Source: Francisella noatunensis subsp. noatunensis
GTDB lineage: Bacteria; Pseudomonadota; Gammaproteobacteria; Francisellales; Francisellaceae
Direction of reading: 5' to 3'
Length of the DNA: 33,630 bases
NCBI RefSeq assembly: GCF_009823375.1
Contig: NZ_WBSX01000005.1
Coordinates: 1-33,630 of the forward strand
The position numbers were made by a program, and so were the translations under genes. Positions 8,490 to 18,853 of the stretch are shown here, piece by piece (position 1 is the first letter of the stretch; the number at the start of each line of letters is the position of its first letter). A model generated the notes under the pieces. That model was not told the DNA's origin. It was given only the letters and a program-made list of their open reading frames with translations, and did not search any database.

Positions 8490-9272
8490 AGCTATACTCC
8501 TTAGTTGGAAAAATATTAGCTTTCGTCTCTTTTACATACGTATTTATAGCCTCGGAAAATATCTCAGATGCGCTTATATATTTTTTGACAAATTTTGGTT
8601 GAAAGTCAGTATTCATACCCAGCATATCTTGGAGAACTAAAATCTGACCATCAGTATCACTACCAGCACCAATACCTATTGTTGGGATATCTAAATTTTG
8701 TGTAATATTTTTAGCAATATTTGTCGGTATACATTCTACAACTATCCAAAAACATCCTGCTTGCTCAAGAAGCTTTGCTTCTTCAAGTAAGTGCTTAGCA
8801 GCTTCTTCAGTTTTACCTTGAACTTTAAAACCACAAAAACTATTTACAAATTGAGGAGTCATACCAATATGACCCATGACTGGAACACCAGAATCTACGA
8901 TATGTTTGATAATATCTAAATTTCCTGAACTACCTTCAAGCTTAACCGCATGAGCTCCTGATTGAATCAGTGCTGTAACAGCTTGCATTGTTGTTTCTAA
9001 TGATTGGCGATAACTCATAAATGGCAAATCAGCGATTATGAATTTATCTGTAGCACCATTAGCTACCGCTTGAGTCATGAACTGTATATCAGCTAGAGTT
9101 GTATAGGTAGTATTTTTTTACCCAATAATACCATACCACCACTATCTCCAACGAGTATACAATCGATATCTGTTGAGTTTATAATTTTAGCTAAAGTATA
9201 ATCATAGCAAGTTACCATCGAGATTTTTTCTCGATTTGCTTTAGCTTTTTTGAAGCCTAAAACTGATTTCAT
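8476..9272 (-). pseudogene. panB: 3-methyl-2-oxobutanoate hydroxymethyltransferase with a one-base frameshift in an A tract
   Basis: PanB makes ketopantoate from 2-oxoisovalerate and methylene-tetrahydrofolate. The start is ATG at 9272 ([10 protein letters not shown]), one base after the panG stop and with GGAG upstream. The frame reads the [10 protein letters not shown] and [11 protein letters not shown] motifs, then shifts at a run of seven A (9113-9119) and stops 15 bases later. With eight A it reads [12 protein letters not shown] and joins the downstream frame containing [36 protein letters not shown] and [12 protein letters not shown], all family hallmarks. The restored length is 265 residues. 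A long A run is a plausible slippage site, so occasional restoration by polymerase slippage cannot be excluded. Confidence 0.9.
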
Positions 9273-9273
9273 T

Positions 9274-9989
9274 TCATCTTTTCTCCTTGTTTGAAAATTG
9301 ATTAACAATGGCTCTAAAAACATCATAGAAATCATCATCAATTAAAGTGTTGAGATCCTTTTGTAGAGTAAGGCTATCTCCTCTAGTTATTGGTCCTGAT
9401 AGGGCATGATGATTATGTTTGATATTTTTAAAAGTGGTTTCTAAAAATGGTGTTAGATCTCTTGATTTATACCAAAGCGATTTTTCATTTCTGTATAGAA
9501 TTTCTGCCAGATTAATGTACTTATATTATTGGCTAAAACACACATTGCGTGATAGTACGCTTTTTGACTTTTATCGATACAAAAATTAGCGTTAGGTAGC
9601 TTAGGTAAAAGCTCACCAAATGCGATACTTCTATCACAAGTTACAAAGGCAATCGACTTGTACTCATCTAAAGAGTATAGGTTCTTATCGGGGAAGCTTT
9701 GTAAAGGATGTGCTGAGTAAGCATTTTCGATATCCAAAAGACCAGAGAAGTGAATTACTATTAGTCTTTTTGATTTATTTGTGAGATGTCTATCTACAAA
9801 ATTTTGTATCTCAGAGTCTTTGATTAAGACTAAAACATGAGTTGCATTATCTAATAATTTATCAAGCTGATCTAACGAGTCATTTCGAGACCATTGTCTG
9901 AAATCTAGTTTTAAGCATTCAAAATAACAGCACATATGTGCTGCTACATTGCCGTTGCCGACAATGACATATCTAGGTACCTGTTGCAT
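9274..9989 (-). pseudogene. panG: Ketopantoate reductase of the PanG type, frameshifted near the C-terminus
   Basis: The N-terminal Rossmann fold starts RYVIVGNGNVAAHMCCYF (dinucleotide-binding GNGNVA), followed by a DUF2520-type region with VIHFSGLLDIENAYSAHPLQ and AYYHAMCVLANNIS. In Francisella this family (PanG) is known to reduce ketopantoate to pantoate in place of PanE. The first frame ends at TAA 9453-9455. Restoring one base near 9459-9463 (CAAAGAG for CAAGAG) continues as RDLTPFLETTF ... SGPITRGDSLTLQ and ends at TGA 9274-9276, one base before the panB ATG. The restored length is 238 residues. The product as written lacks about 60 C-terminal residues. Identification as PanG rests on its position at the head of the pan cluster and remembered family features. 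Confidence 0.82.
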
Positions 9990-10028
9990 AAATCAAGTCC
10001 ATTTTTTAATTAAACTAAAACTGTGATT

Positions 10029-10050
10029 ATTGCCTTTTTAAAAGGTCAAT
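10029..10050. promoter_or_regulatory. Palindrome upstream of the pan cluster, possible operator
   Basis: ATTGCCTTTTT/AAAAGGTCAAT is a 22-base inverted repeat in which 9 of 11 positions pair perfectly, one is G-T and one is mismatched. It lies about 40 bases upstream of the panG start within the 294-base divergent gap between panG and ligA. The rest of this gap holds a weak hairpin (about 10187-10218) and a TATAAA box near 10240 that could serve ligA. No RNA gene or ORF is evident. Function is unproven. Confidence 0.25.
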
Positions 10051-10271
10051 ATTATTTACAAATCATAAGTACCGTTACAAAATTGTATACAGTCTTATTT
10101 TTGTAATGCAGATTTATAACATATTGCAAAAAATCATACAATCTTTTGATAGCATTATTATCATATTTACCTAAGTTAAATAAATAAGAAAGCTCACAAA
10201 TCTAGAGCTCTTTCTCTTATGCAAAAGCTACTAAATTAGTATAAAATAATCACTATAAAAAATTATGATAA

Positions 10272-12868
<2,597 letters not shown>

Positions 12869-12956
12869 TAACAGTTTACAACTTCTGTGCTTTATCATAG
12901 AATTAAATTGTGGATACTTTTTATTAAATCACTTACAAAATTATTAAAGGGTTACT

Positions 12957-13445
12957 ATGAAAATAAGAAAAGCAACATCTAAAGATTTCAAAGATATGCT
13001 AAATATATGGAAAGAGTGTATATCTACAATCTGTGAATTTTTAACAACGAGTGAGATAAATAAAGAAGTTGAAATTCTAGAACAAAAATATTTCGATACG
13101 CCAGAAACTAAGTGTTTTGTCCAAGTTGTAGATGATAAAAATGTAGGCTTTGTATGCATTAGAGATAAGGAGTTACTATTTTCTCCTGTATTGCCAAGCT
13201 TTTTTGGCAAAGGTCTTGGTGAAGCAATGGTTAAGTATTTATTTGAAAATCATGATATAGATACTGCTTATGTCTATTGTTCTGATATGCACTCTCTAGC
13301 ATTTTATACAGCATTAGGATTTATTATTGATGATAGAATAGATGATATTTTCTTTGATAATAGATATAAATTAAACAGATTAAAATTGTCCATATCTCCA
13401 AAGGAAGCAGCTGAGAGAATTGCAGCTAAGAAGAAATCTTCTTAA
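12957..13445 (+). CDS. GNAT-family N-acetyltransferase
   Basis: The 162-residue protein begins KIRKATSKDFKDMLNIW, the usual first strand and helix of GNAT enzymes. It continues with KNVGFVCIRDKELLFSPVLPSFFGKGLGEAMVKYLFEN, where GKGLGEAM fits the acetyl-CoA pyrophosphate loop (Q/R-x-x-G-x-G/A), and ends with a typical FYTALGF segment. The substrate is unknown; protein N-terminal, small-amine and toxin-type GNATs look alike at this level. An AAAGGG site lies just upstream of the ATG. The 3' end overlaps that of the convergent rsmB gene by 20 bases, so no intergenic terminator separates them. Confidence 0.8.
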   Translation: MKIRKATSKDFKDMLNIWKECISTICEFLTTSEINKEVEILEQKYFDTPETKCFVQVVDDKNVGFVCIRDKELLFSPVLPSFFGKGLGEAMVKYLFENHDIDTAYVYCSDMHSLAFYTALGFIIDDRIDDIFFDNRYKLNRLKLSISPKEAAERIAAKKKSS

Positions 13446-14703
13446 TCAAACAATAATAAAATCCATCACCTTTATTTTCTGTAGGTAATATCTGATAACC
13501 ATAATCAGTTTTATAATTTTCTAGAATTTTAATTTCTATAATTTCAGCATCTTTATGTCTTGATAGAAAATTTTTTATTTGTAATTGATTTTCTTGTTGT
13601 AATATTGAGCATGTAATATATAGCAGATAGCCATTAGTTAGAAGATTATTAGACCATAGATTATCAAGTATTTGAGTTTGAAGTGTTTGTATGGATTTTA
13701 TATCTTGAGGCTTTCTTAATACTTTGATGTCGGGATTTCTCTTAAGTGTGCCAAGAGCAGAACATGGGGCATCTATGATGATTTTGTTATACTGTCCGGC
13801 TAGAGGTTGTGTCAGATCATGCTTTATTACATTTACATGATTATTTTTGGCTATTCTTGTTACATTTTCTTTAAGTAATTCTAGGCGTTTATCAATAATA
13901 TCTATAGCTGTAATTTTAGCTTGTGGAGCTAATTCTAGGATATGAGTTGTTTTGCCACCAGGAGCAGCACAAGCATCCAAAATAATATCATTATTTTGGA
14001 CATTAATAATATGTCCCATATACTGAGCGGATATATCTTGAACACTAAAATAACCTTGTTGAAAAAGAGTATTATTTTTAACATCAATAGCTTTATCTAA
14101 TTTGATGCAGTTCTTTAGTTCAGTTTTTGAATAGCTAATATTGTTTTTATCAAAATAATCAATAACATATTGAGGATCTTTTGCTTCGTTCAGGCGAATA
14201 AACATATCTGCTTTTGAGTTTACAGCTTTAGCTATTTTTTGATAATCAATAGGGTATTGTTCTTTAAGCATATTACTAAGCCATTGTGCAAGATCATGAG
14301 TTTTATGTTCTGTATAATTCGGCGTAATATCCTCTAAATCACGAACTATTTGTCTTAGTACACTATTAACAAGTTTTTTTGCCCATAGTATCTTTAGATT
14401 TTTACAAGCTGCTACAGTTTCATTAATGCTAGCATAATGAGGTTGATTGATCTCAAAAATCTGTAGGATACCCAGCATTACTAATATTTTAGCTTTTAGC
14501 TTAGTTTTTTCAGCTAAATATAAACTAGCTACATTTTCTAAAGAATAATAATTTCTAAAGAATTCATAACATAATAGTTTTACGAACGATTTATCTTTAT
14601 CTGATAAATTATATTCAATAAGCTTGTGTTCTATAGTTAACAGAGAGTATCTGTTATCAATGATATCTAAAATTGACTTAGCTGCAACAGCACGGGTATT
14701 CAT
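13426..14703 (-). CDS. rsmB: 16S rRNA (cytosine-967-C5) methyltransferase
   Basis: RsmB methylates C967 of 16S rRNA with S-adenosylmethionine. The N-terminal NusB-like RNA-binding domain (LLCYEFFRNYYSLENV, VMLGILQIFEINQPHYASI, AKKLVNSVLRQI) precedes a Rossmann methyltransferase with the SAM loop DACAAPGGKTTHILE, motif IV DAPCSALGTLKRNPDIK, and the catalytic Cys in YITCSILQQEN. At 425 residues it matches the family. The start codon overlaps the suhB stop (TAATG), so the pair is translationally coupled. It overlaps the convergent GNAT gene at the 3' end. Confidence 0.95.
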   Translation of the reverse strand: MNTRAVAAKSILDIIDNRYSLLTIEHKLIEYNLSDKDKSFVKLLCYEFFRNYYSLENVASLYLAEKTKLKAKILVMLGILQIFEINQPHYASINETVAACKNLKILWAKKLVNSVLRQIVRDLEDITPNYTEHKTHDLAQWLSNMLKEQYPIDYQKIAKAVNSKADMFIRLNEAKDPQYVIDYFDKNNISYSKTELKNCIKLDKAIDVKNNTLFQQGYFSVQDISAQYMGHIINVQNNDIILDACAAPGGKTTHILELAPQAKITAIDIIDKRLELLKENVTRIAKNNHVNVIKHDLTQPLAGQYNKIIIDAPCSALGTLKRNPDIKVLRKPQDIKSIQTLQTQILDNLWSNNLLTNGYLLYITCSILQQENQLQIKNFLSRHKDAEIIEIKILENYKTDYGYQILPTENKGDGFYYCLIKKISS

Positions 14704-15491
14704 TATTTGATATGTTTTGCTAAAATTTTGATAAGCTTAGGTTGGACTTTTTTGTTGCCTGCTACGATTAGACCAGATTCAAGATTGCTACTACCATGAA
14801 TGTCAGTAACTATAGCACCAGCTTCTTTCATGATTATATATCCAGCTGCTAAATCCCATATTTTGACACTACCACAAGCCCATAATCCATCGATATAACC
14901 AGCCGCTAAGTAAGCCATGTCCATAGCTATACTTCCAGAATATCTATAGCCAGAAATCATTTGTTGAAGTTTGATAAGTTCAGCAACATAAGTATCTTTA
15001 AATATTCTACGCGAGTATTTAAGAGATGCTGAAATTAAAGTCTTCTCTAAGTCTTGACTCTGAGCAACTCTAATTTTTTTACCATTAAGTAGGGCGCCTT
15101 GTCCTTTATATGCACAAAACATTAAATCTAAGAATGGATTATAAATAACACCTAAGACGATATCATTATCTTTTTTTGCTGCAATTGAAATACAGCAGTG
15201 TGGCAGGCCATGGACAAAGTTATTAGTACCGTCGATAGGATCAATAATCCATGTAAAGCGACTATCTTTGTTACCAAATTCACCATTTTCTTCAGTTATG
15301 AAATAGTCATTGAATCCAGATTTTTTGATATTGTCGATGATGAAATTTTCTACTGCTACATCAACATTTGATACAGTTGTATTATCAGATTTTTGAGAAA
15401 TTTGGATAGTACTAGGATCATTTTGAGCTTGTAGAATAATTTTACCTGCTTTTCTAGCAATAGTTGTTACAGCATTAAGAATAGGTTTCAT
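14703..15491 (-). CDS. suhB: Inositol-1-monophosphatase family protein (SuhB-like)
   Basis: The 262-residue protein has both metal-binding signatures of the inositol monophosphatase family: WIIDPIDGTNNFVHG near residue 80, and WDLAAGYIIMKEAGA near residue 220. The upstream Glu is in TEENGEFG. In E. coli, SuhB also acts with the Nus factors in rRNA antitermination and folding. Pairing with rsmB, a 16S rRNA methyltransferase, fits a ribosome-related role, but this is inference. A candidate promoter lies about 30 bases upstream of the ATG. The stop overlaps the rsmB start by one base. Confidence 0.93.
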   Translation of the reverse strand: MKPILNAVTTIARKAGKIILQAQNDPSTIQISQKSDNTTVSNVDVAVENFIIDNIKKSGFNDYFITEENGEFGNKDSRFTWIIDPIDGTNNFVHGLPHCCISIAAKKDNDIVLGVIYNPFLDLMFCAYKGQGALLNGKKIRVAQSQDLEKTLISASLKYSRRIFKDTYVAELIKLQQMISGYRYSGSIAMDMAYLAAGYIDGLWACGSVKIWDLAAGYIIMKEAGAIVTDIHGSSNLESGLIVAGNKKVQPKLIKILAKHIK

Positions 15492-15519
15492 TTGTTGTGA
15501 AAATTGTCAGATTATTATT

Positions 15520-15548
15520 TTTAGATATGATACATTATTTAGTTTCAA
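15520..15548 (-). promoter_or_regulatory. Candidate sigma-70 promoter for suhB-rsmB
   Basis: On the minus strand TTGAAA (15548-15543) is followed, after 17 bases, by TCTAAA (15525-15520). Matches to consensus are 5/6 and 4/6. The -10 box ends 28 bases from the suhB ATG. The region is AT-rich, so a chance match is possible. Confidence 0.35.
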
Positions 15549-15576
15549 AATAGGATAGTTTTGGTCAAATAAGAGA

Positions 15577-16608
15577 CTATATTATACTAGTAATACCATA
15601 AGTGATTGCTATACCGCCGAAAAATAACCATGCGAATAATATTAACCCTAAGACTAAAGGTTTTATTCCAGCTTGGATAAATTTAGATACATGGGTTTCA
15701 AGTCCTAAAGCAGTCATCGCCATAGCTAATAAAAATTGGTCAGCTATTCTGATACTACTAACAGTTGTTACTGGTAGTAAATCTAAAGAGTTAAAGCCAG
15801 CAACTATTATAAAACCAATAGCAAACCATGGAATGATTTTTTTAATTGATCCTTTTTCAGGCTTTGATCCATTTACTCCACCTACAGTTGCAGCAGATTT
15901 AGCTATCCATATACCTATCACGATTAGCATAGGCGCTAACATCATCACACGGATCATTTTGACTGTCACAGCAACTTCTTCAGCATGAGCACTTACACCA
16001 CTTCCAGCAGCTACAACTTGAGCAACTTCATGTATTGAACCACCTGCAAAAATACCATATTGAGCATCAGTCATATGACGTAAAAGACCAGCTTTCATTA
16101 GAATAGGGTACAAGAATATCGCAGCTGTTCCAAATAATACAACTGTACCTACAGCCAATAGCTGCCTTATACGGTTCAGATTTTAATGTGCCTTCGGTAG
16201 CTAATACAGCAGCAGCACCACACACAGCACTACCAGCAGCTACTAGAATAGAGCTTATCTCTATCTAAGCCAAATACCTTAGAATACCTATTACTAGGGT
16301 AGAAACTAGCATGATTATTGATACTGAAAGCCCAGCTAAGCCAACAGATGCTATTAATTGAAAGGTTAGGTTGAAGCCATAAAAGATTATTGCAAATCTA
16401 AGGATTTTCTTTGCACTAAATACAATACCTTCTTTCCATTTATGAATAATTTTACTTGCTGGTGTATGAGTTAGTGCCATACCTAGCACAATCCCTATAA
16501 TTAATGGGCTAATTCCTGCAGGGATCTTTGCTATAAATAGGCTATGCCAGCAAGAATTGCTATTAACAGTACGCCTAGAATCATCGGTTGAGTGAAATGT
16601 TTTTTCAT
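15577..16608 (-). pseudogene. Multiply frameshifted YeiH-type membrane permease (UPF0324/DUF698)
   Basis: The start is ATG at 16608 (MKKHFTQPMILGVLL). Four single-base shifts are needed to read a full 343-residue member of the YeiH family, a roughly ten-helix putative sulfate exporter family. They are a missing T near 16536 (AYFIAKIPAGISPLIIGIV resumes), a missing A near 16281 (leading to KVFGLDRDK), an extra C near 16263 (leading to SILVAAGSAVCGAAAVLATE), and an extra G near 16157 (leading to AVGTVVLFGTAAIF). The shifts cancel, and the corrected length equals the normal family length. The longest intact remnant is the C-terminal 193 residues (15577-16158), which still show hydrophobic helices. 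The number and mixed signs of lesions indicate an old pseudogene. The transported solute is unknown. Confidence 0.85.
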
Positions 16609-16719
16609 GATTTTCTATCGTTAGTTAAAATAAGTTTTGTATAAATATATACTATCAGACTACTATTTTATAACTAAAAGTATTTATATCTATTATTAGA
16701 AAAATTTATATCTTGAGAC

Positions 16720-17919
16720 TTATGCGTTTTTTTGTTCTTTTGAGAATATAACAGCTAATATTACAAGTATGAATGATATTATATAAAAAATAACTACAGA
16801 ATGCATTACGTTAGTAAGTCCTAAATATTTATTTATAAAAGCACCTGTTGTTGTAGATAGCGCTGTACCCGTTGTACCAAATAAAAGAATAGTCGTAATA
16901 AGAGTTGGAGGAGCATTCTTCATTTGAAAAGTTCCATAAGCTAGTAAACCTGCATATATATAGCAGTTAAATAAACCAAATATAATAGCTGATTTGATTA
17001 CTGTACTCATATCATGGATATACAAAATGCCAGATAATGCGATTAATCCAACTAACATAAATGTAGGTAAAATATATCTTAATGGTACGAATCTTGTTAT
17101 AAGTGGACTTATAAATAACCCTACACATTGGGCAGTCCAGAAATAAGAAAGTGGTTTGTTTGCATCAATCGTGCCCCAGCCTAATATTTCTTGGAAATAT
17201 GATTGAGCATAACTAGTCATTATTAATTGAGCTAGTAGAAACAAAAATGCTGCAAAAGCAATACAATATAAGCTTAAATTCCAAGATGAAAAGCTTAGTT
17301 TTGTATTTACGTCATTTACTGTTTTATGTCTATTTAGTATAGAGAAATCAGAAAAAATAACTAAAACTAGAATAATAATAGCAGTTATTTGTAGGATTGA
17401 GTAAATAGTATACCATTGGAAGTTTTGGGTAATCAAATAAGCTGCAAATATTGGAATTAAAGCTCCACCAAAGCTAAAAAAGAAGTCTGTGAAAATTACA
17501 TTCATAGCTCTAATTTTATGATCGTTATAAATATGTACAATCATATAGCTTGCTATTGCCATAAATAATCCGCCTGTTATACCCACGCAAGTTAGTAGTA
17601 TTTTAAGTGTGAACATAGATGGTACAATAGCAGTTATAAGTGATGAAATAACACCAATAGCCACAGCTGCTACAAGTAGTAGTTTTATTGAAAATCTATT
17701 CATCAAAATACCAATAATTAAGATAGCAAACCACATTGCTACGTTAATAAATGTGAATGCAAAACCAATATTGCTGTTATTAAAATATTCAGATAGGGGT
17801 TTCATGACAGCCCCAGTAACTAATACTACATTAGCTGTATAAAAGTAACAAAGGTAACATATAAAAGTTATTAGTAGTTTATTTTTAAATGACGATGTGT
17901 TGTTTGTTCCACTTTCCAT
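16720..17919 (-). CDS. Major facilitator superfamily transporter, TsgA-like
   Basis: The 399-residue protein has about 12 hydrophobic segments in two six-helix halves, with a charged loop around DFSILNRHKTVNDVNTK between them. Segments VIFTDFFFSFGGALIPIFAAYL (quoted in part: TDFFFSFGG, PIFAAYL) and the N-terminal CYFYTANVVLVTGAVMKPL align by eye with E. coli TsgA. It is therefore an inner-membrane secondary transporter of unknown substrate. It is divergent to the broken methyltransferase gene and upstream, on the same strand, of the broken YeiH gene, with a 111-base gap lacking a clear terminator. The start ATG at 17919 is followed by a short polar cytoplasmic tail, which is reasonable. Confidence 0.85.
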   Translation of the reverse strand: MESGTNNTSSFKNKLLITFICYLCYFYTANVVLVTGAVMKPLSEYFNNSNIGFAFTFINVAMWFAILIIGILMNRFSIKLLLVAAVAIGVISSLITAIVPSMFTLKILLTCVGITGGLFMAIASYMIVHIYNDHKIRAMNVIFTDFFFSFGGALIPIFAAYLITQNFQWYTIYSILQITAIIILVLVIFSDFSILNRHKTVNDVNTKLSFSSWNLSLYCIAFAAFLFLLAQLIMTSYAQSYFQEILGWGTIDANKPLSYFWTAQCVGLFISPLITRFVPLRYILPTFMLVGLIALSGILYIHDMSTVIKSAIIFGLFNCYIYAGLLAYGTFQMKNAPPTLITTILLFGTTGTALSTTTGAFINKYLGLTNVMHSVVIFYIISFILVILAVIFSKEQKNA

Positions 17920-18033
17920 GTTGATTTTATATTGTGAGGATATAGAATGATTATTTTTGCATAAGTAATTATTTTTAGCAAGATACTAATCTTGTTAATT
18001 ATTCGGACGAATTTATTTAAATATAAGTGATAT

Positions 18034-18504
18034 ATGTATACAAAAATAATATGGCAAGATAATACTCCAAAATCAGAATTGTTTGATGATTTTTATTTTT
18101 CTAGTATATCTGGGATTGATGAAAGCGCATATAATTATTTAGAGCATAACTTTTTACAACAGAGATTTAAGAAGCTAGCTGATTATCAGATCTTTAGAGT
18201 TTGTGAAACTGGTTTTGGTACTGGATTAAATTTTATTCTAACTATGAATCTCTGGGAATACTTAGTTCCCAATAATGCTAAATTAGAATATATCTCATTT
18301 GAAAAATATCCTATTTCACCATGTGATTTAAAAGAGATATTTATAGCACTAAATGGTATAACAGGGCATGAAAAACTTTTGAGTGTTTATGATCCTAAGC
18401 CTGGACTAAAATATATACAAATTTAATAATGTAATTTTAAAGTTAATAAAGACACAGGTTTTGGTAAGAAGAGAGAAATGATGTATGGTACTTTCATTAA
18501 TTAG
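18034..18504 (+). pseudogene. tRNA 5-methylaminomethyl-2-thiouridine methyltransferase domain (MnmC/MnmD type) with central deletion
   Basis: The frame opens with YTKIIWQDNTPKSELFDDFYFS and has the SAM-binding motif CETGFGTGLNFILTMNLW. Both are diagnostic of the MnmC N-terminal (DUF752/MnmD) methyltransferase, which finishes mnm5s2U in tRNA wobble positions. It stops at 18426 after PKPGLKYIQI. Still in the same frame, after two TAA codons, the family's C-terminal signature reappears as KDTGFGKKREMMYGTFIN and stops at TAG 18502-18504. The roughly 90 central residues, including the DAFxPxxxPxxW-like catalytic part, are missing. This therefore looks like an internal deletion of a once intact gene. 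The end overlaps the convergent YciI-like gene by 8 bases. Confidence 0.85.
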
Positions 18505-18778
18505 TTAATTCTTTTATATGCTTGACAGCATCAAAAGTATTAAAGCTATACTGAGCTATATTGCCTGTATAGAAAGGATCATTTTCAATAAACTTTTTAA
18601 TATCTTCTATATCTCCTTTAGCGAGGATGATTCCACCAGTTTTATCTGATTTAGGTCCTGAAGCTAGAAGGATACCTTTCTCATATCCTATATCCAGAAA
18701 CTCTCTATGAAGAGGTCTTACAGCTGCGACCTTATCTTCATTGACTAAATATTTTAAATCTATAATGTGGATTTGCAT
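18497..18778 (-). CDS. YciI-like protein
   Basis: The protein is 93 residues from the ATG at 18778, chosen because AAGGA lies nine bases upstream; the ATG at 18787 would abut that site. It carries YciI-family features: N-terminal strand IHIIDLKYL, the conserved His in RPLHREFLDIGYEKG, the ASGPKSDKTGG turn, and the Asp-Pro of ENDPFYTGNIAQYSFNTF. YciI proteins have a dimeric ferredoxin-like fold; most have no assigned reaction. It lies downstream of fabF on the same strand but is separated by a hairpin terminator, so it is probably expressed on its own or by read-through. Confidence 0.85.
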   Translation of the reverse strand: MQIHIIDLKYLVNEDKVAAVRPLHREFLDIGYEKGILLASGPKSDKTGGIILAKGDIEDIKKFIENDPFYTGNIAQYSFNTFDAVKHIKELTN

Positions 18779-18796
18779 GATTGCCATTCCTTATAT

Positions 18797-18818
18797 ATAA
18801 AAAAGCCACATTTGTGGC
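18797..18818 (-). terminator. Rho-independent terminator after fabF
   Basis: On the minus strand GCCAC-AAAT-GTGGC (18818-18805) is followed at once by a run of six T. It lies 36 bases past the fabF stop and 19 bases before the YciI-like start, and so ends the fab transcript. Confidence 0.75.
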
Positions 18819-18853
18819 CATTTAATTAGCTTTAAATATTAGAGGTCTTTTGA

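Noticed and set aside
7706..9989. Sequencing error as the whole explanation for the pan frameshifts
   Set aside because: It cannot be excluded from one sequence, but roughly 24 kb of essential genes in the same window contain no shifts while accessory genes hold many, a bias expected from real decay. The doubt is kept in the confidence values.
10187..10218. Possible terminator hairpin in the panG/ligA gap (AGAAAGCTC ... GAGCTCTTTCT)
   Set aside because: The stem needs a two-base bulge, the T run is interrupted, and it lies upstream of both divergent genes where a terminator has no clear job.
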